Below are positions 32,601-44,600 of a stretch of 64,000 nt of DNA, piece by piece. Positions within the stretch are counted from its first letter, which is position 1, and each line of letters starts with the position of its first letter. Both the position numbers and the translations under genes were made by a program. Source of the stretch: Actinostola sp. cb2023. Its lineage: Eukaryota > Cnidaria > Anthozoa > Actiniaria > Actinostolidae. Below the pieces are notes generated by a model. The model worked only from the letters and a program-made list of their open reading frames with translations. It had not been told where the DNA came from and made no database searches. The stretch is taken from positions 62,001-126,000 of the forward strand of contig JAUJYZ010000580.1 of NCBI GenBank assembly GCA_033675265.1. Reading direction: 5' to 3'.

Positions 32601-35600
32601 TGCCGAGTTTGCCCCAATTCAAAATGGCGGCCGACAGCGTGAAGTGGCTTATTGAATGGCTTGTGTACAATATATAGAACAGCTAGTAACATTCTGAGCC
32701 GTTATGCGAATGCTAACCTCAAACACCAGCACTTTTAGTCTCTTGTATTTGAGAGCAAGACTTGCAAGCTTGGGGGCCTCTAGACCGCCATGTAACCACA
32801 CAATGGGCCGTTTTTTCTCCATCTTCAAAGACCATCGATTTCCAGTGCCGACCTATGCGGTAAATAAATGAATAGAATAGAATATATAGATTCTTCTGGA
32901 AAAACAAAGGCAAAACAATGGCAAAACAAAGGCAAAACAAAGGCAAAACAATGGCAAAACAAAGGCAAAACAAAGGCAAAACAAAGGCAAAACAAAGGCA
33001 AAACAATGGCAAAACAAAGGCAAAAAAAGCAAAACAAAGGCAAAACAAAGGCAAAACAAAGGCAAAACAAAGGCAAAACAAAGGCAAAACAAAGGCAAAA
33101 CAAAGGCAAAACAAAGGCAAAACAAAGGCAAAACAAAGGCAAAACAAAGGCAAAACAAAGGCAAAACAAAGGCAAAACAAAGGCAAAACAAAGGCAAAAC
33201 AAGGCGCTTTTTTTCTGTGAAATCACTTAGGGTGCGTTCGATTGACCTTATTCCGGAATAGGAATAATTCCATATTCTGGGGCAGACGGATGACGTCATT
33301 ATTCCGGAATATTCCAAGCATTCTGCTATGATAAGCAGAATGTTTGGAATATATTCCGCTTATTCCGGATTCGGAACATACTCAATTGAACGGACATTCT
33401 GTATTATTCCAAGTATATTCCTATTCCGGAATAAGGTCAATCGAACGCACCCTTAGCGTTTTTTTTTTCTCTGTTTTGTTTTTCGTTCATTAAAATTTAT
33501 AAAAAGAATGGAATAGAATAGAAACTTTATCTACCGAGAGTAACACATAGATGTATCTTCTGAGGAAAGCCGTGACACTGAACTCTGAAATGGCTTACTT
33601 ATTTTTCACCAGCAACGCAACAAGCACACGTACAACGTACCTTGACCCAGTCTTCGCCGTCTTGATAGTTCACTACATCAGATCGCACCTCTCGAGGGGA
33701 ATTGACACGAGAAAACCAGATAGTACTCATAACACCATCAGCCCTGACCTATACCAATACAACACAGAACTATTTAATAGTACTCATAACACCATTAGCC
33801 CTGACCTATACCAATACAACACAGAACTATTTAATAGTTCTCATAACACCATTAGACCTGACCTATACCAATACAATACAGAACTATTTAATAGTACTCA
33901 TAACACCATTAGCCCTGACCAAGAGAAAATGAGGTAAGAGAAGGAATCCCTGGTATTGGGCTCTTGACCCATCATGTGCCCCGTTAATTCTATTTTTAGA
34001 ATCAATCTATCTTTAGAACGGAACGTGATTGGTCAGATCATATAAGGCGAGGTCGCGCAGGCCGTTACGCACGGTTTTGATATGAAAATTCAAAATTGAG
34101 CGAAGAAAATCTTTTCAACTTTCTCGAACATTTTACAAATTTTTACTTCGAAAACTCAATAAAGGATTTTACCAAATTATCCTTTTGGGATTTGACTGAA
34201 ATTATTGTGAATTTGGGACACTTGAGACGATTCTAAATAGAGGAAAACAGCTTCAGTTTGCCATGTCCTTCGACAGAGAAAACCGACCAAGGAGTCGGGA
34301 GTCGTTTTGTTGTAGCCGGCGTCTTGTAGGACTGCAGATGGTTGAATTTAATTTTCATGTCCACAATATGGCTGGTGCTTCAAGGTTTTGGTGATGTTGG
34401 CTCTTGTAAAGTTTCCTTCGTGTTTTCCAACCTGAGAATAACGCTTGGACTTCGTAATTGTTGAATACAAGTGCCGGTAAGACCACTTTAACTTAAGAGT
34501 TTGTTTTCGTGATTGCTTTGACTTTGACCGTTGTGTAGTTTATATTTGTAGCACCTTAATTTTGCTCAATTCGCCTGAGTATTCGTAAAATCCTTCAATG
34601 AATCTCAGAGAATTAAATTGTGGCCTTTTCTCAGAGAGTTGACGATATTGTTTCGCTCAGTTTTGTATTTTTATTCAGTGCAGACTTTGCATGTAAACAT
34701 CATAGCAATCGTGCGACCACTGCTTTGTTATCTTGGAGCAGAAGATGTGTAGTCTTTTGCTTTTCTTTTTACTGCGGTTCTCAGTATTATGCGAACTCAG
34801 ACATTCAAACAGTCGGCTGGAACTTGTTTTTTCGCTACCCGTCAATCAAATTCAAAACTCAAACGAATTCAAAACTAAATATATTCTTCGACCAAATGAT
34901 CCATAATTTAGCTCAAAATCATATTTGGTTTCCATTTGGTGGATCTTCTGACTTATATTTTTAAGTTTACTGATTTTTTTATGTCGATTGACGGCAGCGA
35001 AAATCCAAGTTCCAGCCGACTGTTTGCATGTCTGAGTTCGCATAATACTGAGAATCGCAGTAATGGCAAAAAATAAAAAGTTTTTGAAAGGAAAAACCAA
35101 GGTAAGGTTGAGTATTTTATAATTCTACAAGTCAAGAGCGCGGGCATGGTAACTAAAGCTAAAAATAGCTTCGATCTAAAAATAGAATTAACGGGGCACA
35201 TGATGGGGTACCAGGGATTCCTTCTCTTACCTCATTTTCTCTTGCACCTGAGCCTGACCTATACCAATACAACACAGAACTATTTAATAGTACTCATAAC
35301 ACCATTAGCCCTGACCTATACCAATACAACACAGAACTATTTAATAGTACTCATAACACCATTAACCCTGACCTATACCAATACAACACAGAACTATTTA
35401 ATAGTACTCATAACACCATTAGCCCTGACCTATACCAATACAACACAGAACTATTTAATAGTATCACGATTTTCAAGTCATTTTGTTTTATTTTGAGACG
35501 TCAATATTTTGTGGTATTGACGTCTCAAAATTACCGCGCGCGATTGGCTCACAGGATATGATTGACAGCGAAAATGACATTTTTTTGGTATCTGGCTTTC

Positions 35601-38600
35601 AACTACAATGCGAATGCAGGAATGTTCTTCGTTTTTTCAAGGAAAATTCAAGGTTATTCCACAGTAAAAAGGAGTTTCTACAATGCAATATTATCAGTAT
35701 TATGTTATGTGTATAAACAAGGGAAGCTAAGGTCGTAGTTAAGGTGAGAAATGATTCTGTCAAACCTCATTCACAGCTAAAATTTCATTTCACGGCGAAA
35801 GCTACGAACACTCTAGTTTCTTGATAAAACTTGATGCTGTAAAAGTGTAAATTACAATCAGGCACATGATGAAAACCTTGATCAGTTTAAGACAATAAAA
35901 CAGTTATTATAATTATTTGGTCGTTTGTTTATTGCAGAATAACATTGAATGAAGTTGAATGAATTTACAGTGAAAGTTGTTCTTTGCCGTGAAAATCCGG
36001 CCAATCTTGTAGAATCTTGTGCTTAATTTGCCGTCTTTTGAGCTATTTTCCACCCTGCATTGGACTTGACGTCGACTGACATATTGCAGTCACATTTGCC
36101 CTTGTATATACAGAAGATTGAGGGTTAAAACATCGTTGAATTTTCACGAAATTAAGTAATTATATTTACTGAATCGATTCACTTTCAATCCGGCGAACCA
36201 TACGATAATCTTTGGATTTGTTTTCATTCGCTTTTCTGCCAAAATAAGAGATGAAATGCTTGTCATGACATAAAAGAGGAAGCTTGTCAATAGTTCTTTA
36301 TAATCACTATCATGTTAACTTGTTTAAACTGTCATTTTAACTTTTTTTTAAATCATTTTGTACTGAAAACAGTTTTCAAAAACTTCAATCGTCGCCACGT
36401 CAACGCGCGAGGTGGTGAGAATTTGAACCAAATCAGAATGCTTTCCTTGTTATTTTATTAGTTTTTCTTGCGAATTATTGTAGAATCGTGATACCAAACT
36501 AATTGCGATTTTGAGACGGCGATACCACAAAATATTGACGGCGTTGGTAGAAAATATATTCCGTCTGCGCGACTCCGCCCAATACGGAATATATTTTCTC
36601 CCAACTAGCCGTCAATATTTTGTGGTATCGCCGTCTCAAAATCGCAATTAGTTTATAGTACTCATAACACCATTAGCCCTGACCTATACCAATACAACAC
36701 AGAACTATTTAATAGTACTCATAACACCATTAGCCCTGACCTATACCAATACAACACAGAACTATTTAATAGTACTCATAACACCATTAGCCCTGACCTA
36801 TACCAATACAACACAGAACTATTTAATAGTACTCATAACACCATCAGCCCTGACCTATACCAATACAACACAGAACTATTTAATAGTACTCATAACACCA
36901 TTAGCCCTGACCTATACCAATACAACACAGAACTATTTAATAGTACTCATAACACCATTAACCCTGACCTATACCAATACAACACAGAACTATTTAATAG
37001 TACTCATAACACCATTAGCCCTGACCTATACCAATACAACACAGAACTATTTAATAGTACTTATAACACCATTAGCCCTGACCTATACCAATACAACACA
37101 GAACTATTTAATAGTACTCATAACACCATTAACCCTGACCTATACCAATACAACACAGAACTATTTAATAGTACTTATAACACCATTAGCCCTGACCTAT
37201 ACCAATACAACACAGAACTATTTAATAGTACTTATAACACCATTAGCCCTGACCTATACCAATACAACACAGAACTATTTAATACACAACAAACACTAAT
37301 AATAATATGTAAAAAAGAAGAAGAAGAAGAAAAAGAAGAAAAAGAAGAATGATAATATAATAATAATGATCAAACAATAATGCTTTATTGGGTTACAGAT
37401 CCGAGATAACAGCATTAAGGACCGCAAGTCATTTTTCCTAGTGTCTAGGGACGCGCGCACATGTTGCCCAGCGGTTTCGCTCATCAAAAGTCTTACCGTT
37501 TTAAGCATTTTAAAAAACCTTTTCCCTAGTGCCCAGGGACGCGCAGTTTTGTTGATCGTTTGGCACAGGCTCCCTCCTGTTGGTGGTGGAGTGATAGTGA
37601 TGTTGGATTGAACCATCTTCTTTACACCATATGCAATAGTTAGGACAGCATCGTATACCCTACCAGCACGTGACTGTCGATAGAATAATTAAATAATGAA
37701 ATCAATAATCTAATGCTAATGCTCCTGCACAACCTCAACCTGCTAACCCTATTTTATTTTGCTGTTATGACACGTTTTGCTCGAAACTCACGAAACTTCG
37801 CACAGCTGCATAACTTTACGAGTTTCAACTTTTAAGATAATAATATATGTGATAAAATGATCACGTGACCTCTTGCCTCACTCCCATGTCCCTCGAAAAT
37901 TTGAATTAAAATGAGGTGATGGGTATTTTATGTATGGAAAAAGTTATGCCACATTTTCGTTTGTCTTTGTGACAGGTATAAGAATCTGCCCTCACACCTG
38001 AACAACTAATTTGTATTAAGGAGATATTTGACAAAATAGGTCACGTGACCTGGAGGGTCAATCATATTGAAGCGAATATCTCCTTAATGCACATTAGTTG
38101 TTCAGGTGTGAGGGCAGATTCTTATACCTGTCACAAAGACAAACGAAAATGTGGCATAACTTTTGCCATACATAAAATACCCATCACCCCATTTTAATAC
38201 AAATTTTCGAGGGACATGGGAGTGAGGCAAGAGGTCACGTGATCATTTTATGACAAATATTACTATCTTAAAAGTTGGAAGTCGTAAAGTTATATACCTG
38301 TGAGAAGTTTCGTGAATTTCGAGCAAAACCTGTCATAACAGCAAAATAAAATAGGCTTAGCCTCGTTTTCACGTCCATCCCAGGCCTTAAGGTGACTCCA
38401 ACATAATTGCGAGTGCATTCTGTGATATTTTAAACTCGCTCGTATCGCGTCAAAAACACTCGGATATTTCTGCATTTAACACATATAATAACTCAAACAT
38501 GTAGGCTTTTAAGGGTGTTTATAAAATAACATGTATATAACGCGCGCTCTGATTGGCTAGAAGCTCCCAAAAACCGTGTTTGTAAAAGTGAATATAAACA

Positions 38601-41600
38601 TGGTTTCCGTGACCTTGAGAGACCTTGAAGCGATGCAGTGGATTCAATTCGACAAATATATATTTTTCTGTTGTCAAACATGTTTTATTTACTAAACAAA
38701 AGCCAAATAATTACAGCATTTCTTATTTTCTCAAGTTCAACTTCTATCTAAATGTGATTTTGTTGTTTTGAAGCCGAACATGTGCATTGATTAACACATG
38801 AAACGACGACGGTGACAGATGAGTCGTCCTATTTTGAACATTGAATAACGAAGAAAACTAAATGTATTAAACTCGCATACTAACCGTTCTTTGAGTTCTA
38901 TAGCTACAATATTTTATCAAGTGTACGACTGAAAATACCAAGCAACGATAGCCGTATTACTCTATTTAAAAGTTACTCACAAAGCAGAGCAATTCTCGAT
39001 TCTTGTAGCTAAATTCAAAATTAAATATTGACTATAAGCTTAGCTTAATTTCAGTAAAATGTGTCATAGAGAAAAAAATATCGTCGTGTGTCTCAAAAAC
39101 ATCTATCGTTTATACATTCTTGTTGAGAAAAACGGCTATGAAAAGGTTCAAAAGTACGACAAAAACTGTAGAATTGGCTACCTGACTTCGTGCTCCATTC
39201 ATCAAGTTGTAAAATATTTCAGAAAGTTTGACGTCTTCATTGAATCAGCTCAGAGCTTTTTCTCACTTTTCTTCGTCTTTCGTGTTCACAGGATACACTA
39301 ACTAACAAAGGAAGCATTCTTCTGTAATTTTCTGACAGAAAATAGCATTCTTCAAAACGATTTTCCTGTCAAAACAATTTTTAAACGGCGAAACGGCACG
39401 AATCGCTTTGCCATTTTGATTTCTTTAGCAAGATTTGATTGGATGGTGAGCCATTTCTGATGTTTTCAGGAGAATTGCACATTTGATCAATGAAAACTTG
39501 CGTAAAGAAAACCGTGTAGTTATTTTATAAAAGCAATACAACACATTTTCCGTGTTTATATTCACTTTTACAAACACGCGGGATGTTGGGAGAACACTCG
39601 AAAAAGTTTGAAAATCACTCGCCGGGAGGCTCGTGATTTTCAAACTTTTCTCGTGTTCTCCCAACATCCCGCGTGTTTGTAAAAGTGAATATAAACACGG
39701 AAAATGTGTTGTATTGCTTAAATTCAAAATTTTATTTTTCAGTCGCGTTTGCCGTTACGGGCCGATTTTCTAACAGTGGTTTTTCATAATATTGTCCTCC
39801 TGTTCGCTCAAAAATCGTACGATTTCTACGAATCTTCAGATTCTTGTTAAATAGATTGTCATAATTTTGTCTGCCGGGTTTAAAAAAAATCTCTCGACTG
39901 CAAGTTGCGCGGCCTAAAAACTGACCATCAAAATTATGCCGCGCAACTTGCAGTCGAGAGATTTTTTTAAAACCCGGCAGACAAAATTATGACAATCTAT
40001 TTAACAAGAATCTGAAGTTTCGTAGAAATCGTACGATTTTTGAGAGAACAGGAGGACAATATTATGAAAAACCACTGTTAGAAAATCGACCCGTAACGGC
40101 AAACGCGACTGAAAAATAAAATTTTGAATACACCCTTAACAGCCTACATGTTTGAGTTATTACATGTGTTAAATGCAGAAATATCCGAGTGTTTTTGACG
40201 CGATACGAGCGAGTTTAAAAAATCACAGAATGCACTCGCAATTATGTTGGAGTCACCTTAACTTGATGATGATGATGAAGACTTTATTTCAAGAGGGTAA
40301 CACATAAAAGTGAAATACACTTACAAACTTGTGGCCCTCACTAAACTTAATAAATAACAATATAATATAAATATCTTAAAAACCTTATACACTACAATTA
40401 CACTACACTACAAATAGATTTAGATTATTAACTTACTTGAGTGGGGGTCTGGGGGAGGCGTTGCTCAGGGATTTTAAAAGAGCTATTGGAAGGTGCAAAT
40501 GATATATTCTTTTGGGTTTGAAGTTTATTTTGGGAGAGAGTTCACCGGAAAAAACGCACGCACTTGGCCGTTGTAATAAATTTTGTGTTAATATCCAAAA
40601 ACATATAAGTTTAATTTTCACGAAATGTACACAAAATTCAACGAAATTCAACGAAATTTACACATAATTTACACTGAAATGTACACGAAATTTGAGTTTG
40701 ATTGGTTGCAGTGGTTGAGATGCATCTGCAGGTTTTTTGATTGGTTCAGAAAGGAAGCCATTTGAGTGTCACGGTACCGTAGGTTTCCCACTAAACGACT
40801 CTATCACGTGGTGTTAAGTACCTGTATCGAACCTATCACGTGGTGTTACGTACCTGTATCGACTCTATCACGTGGTGTTTGTTACGTATCTGTATCGAAC
40901 CTATCACGTGGTGTTTGTTACGTACCTGTATCGAACCTATCACGTGGTGTTTGTTACGTACCTGTATCGAACCTATCACGTGGTGTTTGTTACGTACCTG
41001 TATCGAACCTATCACGTGGTGTTTGTTACGTACCTGTATCGAACCTATCACGTGGTGTTATGAACCTGTATCGACTCTATCACGTGGTGTTACGTACCTG
41101 TATCGACGCTATCACGTGATGTTTGTTACGTACCTGTATCGAACCTATCACGTGGTGTTACGTGCCTGTATCGACTCTATCACGTGGTGTTTGTTACGTA
41201 CCTGTATCGAACCTGTCTCTCCCGATGCTTTCCATTCATCGTTGACTGTCTTATACAACTTTCCATAACCGACTTTTGGAAATCGCACGCCGATGAGGCC
41301 CTCGAAGTACTCTATCTGCTCGTCGTCCTGAAACGAAATTGTATTTATTTATTTATTTTACAATTTGGCAGGTGAAGAAACAATAGAACACGAAGTCCCC
41401 TACAAGGCTCTCGGGCACCCAACCAAACCCCGATAAATCCAAACCAACCCCTTTTCACCATTAATAAATCTACAAGACAGATACAAACATTAAAGAAGGC
41501 CATCGTCATCATCATTACTGTCATCACCATCACCATAATCAATATCATCATCACAACCATCACCTCCATCATCATCAACATCATCACAACCATCATCACC

Positions 41601-44600
41601 ATCATCTTCATCATCACCTTTAATTCATCATCATCATCAACATCATCATCAACATCTTCATCAACATCTTCATCAACATCTTCATCACCTTTTAACCTGG
41701 CGATCGATACTACAATAGTCCAGTTCCGAGTTCCTTTTATCTCTGTTTCAAAACGAGTCTACGTGCGAAACCTTTCATATGAAAATGAGTTTTATTGACA
41801 TGAAAAAGGAAAGCAGATTTGCATAAGAAAGGTTTCGCACGTAGACTCGTTTTGAAACAGAGATAAAAGGGACTCGGAACTGGACTATTGTATTCATATT
41901 CTTCCGCTGTATACAGAAAATCGGATGGCGGCTCTAAATTTTACCATGTAATCCTTTGCGAACCTAAGTCAGTACGTTCTGGCACGTTCACATAAACAAA
42001 GCAGATAACGAATTCACACTAATTGACGTTTACAAAACTCTTTGTACGAGGTATAGTGGTTTACGCGCGCAAAGGATTGTGGTCAGATGTACCGCCGCCA
42101 TCTTTGTATGTACACAAACCTTAGCTATTGCTCCGTCAGTCAAGATCCAAACCCAATCTTTTATCATGTCAAGTTTAGATGCTTGCTGAAGAACCGATGA
42201 AACATACTCCGACTCGCAGTTCAGAATGACCACCCGGGTACCCCTCTCGCGCAGTCGCAGTAGCTCTTTAGTAGCGTTGATTTTATTTGTAGTCGAAGAC
42301 ACAACGAAATGTTCGTCAGCAAGGATAGTCCAACCAGATGAGGCCGCTCTTTCTTTGAAATCCGTTAAGCCATTCATTCCTGAAATAAAACAGAGATGAC
42401 GTCATCCAACATCAACAACGACGTCATCAACAATGACGTCATCCAACATGGCCGCGTATGATCATTGTTCTTCTCAAACTTATAAATAATTAATAAATAT
42501 ATAAATATATAAATATTTTTATTTTGTTTTACTAAGGACGTTCGTGGTCATTGCTCGCGCGCATTCTTACTGCGCACAATCGCGCGCGCTCTTAAACCGG
42601 AAGTCAAAATGACCAAAAACATTTTTTTCGAAATATAATCCATTTTTTCCTTATTTGATGTCTAAAATAGCTTTCTTAACATGTTTTCGATTCTCAATGA
42701 CGTTTTGCTTTTGAAAAGCGCAAAAAGTAGCGATTTTTAAAGAAACGAACTCTCATTAGTACCCAGTCTCCCCTCGGTATTCAAAATGGCGGCCAATTTT
42801 CCGATTTTTACACCCCTCCACGGTTTCGAACGACGCACATTTTGACGGCAACGCGCGGATTAAAACCTTCACAAATACTTCGAATTACCAGTTATTGAAT
42901 TTATATTTAATCAATTATGTTAACTACAAATAGATTCAATGTCAGGTAAAATTTAATAGAATTTGAAGAAAGTTTTCATGTAATTTTGATGTGTTCATTT
43001 GACACGATTACTTATCATAATTCGCGCGTCTTTCTCTTCAAAATCATCAGTTTTGCTCGGCGTGTAGCTCACAAACGAAGACGGTGACCCCCATTTTTAT
43101 TTCAGTTTTTTAACTCTAATACGATAGAGTATCTGTATGCCAAGTTTCAGAAAATTGACATTATAACTTCAATTGCCCGCGAACGTCCTTAATAGCTTTA
43201 CAGGACAGAGAAAGGACTCTAGGTCCAGACAAGCACAATCAGTTCCAGTAATTCACTTACCGTAGTCCATTCGTGAAGTCAAGATCCCCATTCTCTCCCA
43301 TTTGTATGTTTGCACAAAATCGGCAAGCGTGATATCCTGGGTTGAAGCACTTGGCGTCATCCGTAGCAAAAATGGGAATCTGTAGTTCGAGAAGACGAAC
43401 GTGGGGTCGCTTGCACTGGGTGCAATCTGTGGAATATGGAGCTTCTTGAATATGCCTTGCGTGCACTTAACAGCGGTGGACGTCCTGGGTCCCACCACTG
43501 CCACGACTCCTTTGGAGACGAGCTCGTTAGCTGAAAATGAGATGTTATAAAGTGAACGTGTCTTCATTGCCAATAGGCCAAGGGTCACGTGACCCCAGCC
43601 CCCTTAAATCGAACAGCAATGTCAAAATGAACTCCAGAAAATTCTTCATAAGGACATGTTTGTCTATAACATTAGCAAGCTTGGAATAAATAGAATTAAA
43701 GCTGGCATCAGCATATCATAACTATTTGAAGGTACAACATCCCAGTCAATTCACTCTTCTCATGCGTACTGATTTTTAAGATCAGCAAAATGGTATCTTT
43801 CTATTGCAAACAGCCTATATGATCTGAAAGAGTTTGTTTGAAAGAACATTTCTGGAAAATTTCGATGGTATAGGATAAAATCTCAAAAAGTTATCGGGGA
43901 TGACATTTATAGACTTTAGTATGGGATTTTGCCGTCATGCGTTGCAAGCCTCGTTTTGATGTTTTTTCAGAATTTAAATCGTTCATAACTTCGCAGAGAT
44001 ATATAATTTCGTCATGAAGCTTCTACATTATACTTATATAGCTAATATAAATGCAATCATTTCAAAAACGATTTATCGTATTTTCGATTTTTAATAAATT
44101 TACACTGCATAATCTCTATATAAAGCTTCAAATGGTGAGCTTGGGCTACCTGTGGTTAAAGTAGCTTCATCAAGCTTAGAGTAATCTCTCTTACAAATCT
44201 CAATTTTCTTCGGTAGATAGGAAAGCTATTATTTGTAAATAGTATTTAATTGCATTTGATTCTCTATATATTTTTTTTCTGTATATTTGTTTTATATCTA
44301 TATTAGTAAAATAAAGTTATGGTGCAAATAAAGCTTCTTGTATCTTGTATCTTGTAAATTAATGAAAAGAGCAGCTCGAAATTAGTAAAAGGGCGAAGTT
44401 TCAGCTCATAATGTCTGACACAGGAGAAATGACATTAAAAATAAAGTCTTAATTTTTATATATTAGGATTTGTATAGTGGATGGTCATCCAATGCATTTT
44501 CCAAACAAAATTTTAGAAAACGTTCGTTTTTAATTTTAATGTCATTTCTCCTGTGTCAGACATTATGAGCTGAAACTTCGCTCTTTTACTAATTTCGAGT

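Larger units (their letters stand above)
38387..40262. mobile_element. 1.9-kb inverted-repeat element with nested palindromes
   Basis: 'ttaaggtgactccaacataa' and 'ttatgttggagtcaccttaa' begin arms of about 135 bp (through 'gaaatatccgagtgtttttg' and 'cctacatgtttgagttat'). Both outer edges read TTAA. Inside are the palindromes at 39510-39720 and 39722-40135. A short ORF at 39059-39301 is not recognisable as a gene. Confidence 0.8.

Noticed and set aside
33717..37283. CRISPR-like regular array
   Set aside because: The 57-bp units are contiguous without unique spacers and lie in a eukaryotic intron, so this is a minisatellite.
39059..39301. 80-codon plus-strand ORF inside the 1.9-kb element
   Set aside because: No recognisable domain, within transposon sequence, and length is compatible with chance.
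40836..41268. Repeat protein GSIQVRNKHHVI as a gene
   Set aside because: The frame is the splice-donor array; only one extra unit could be read in frame from the iGluR exon before a stop.
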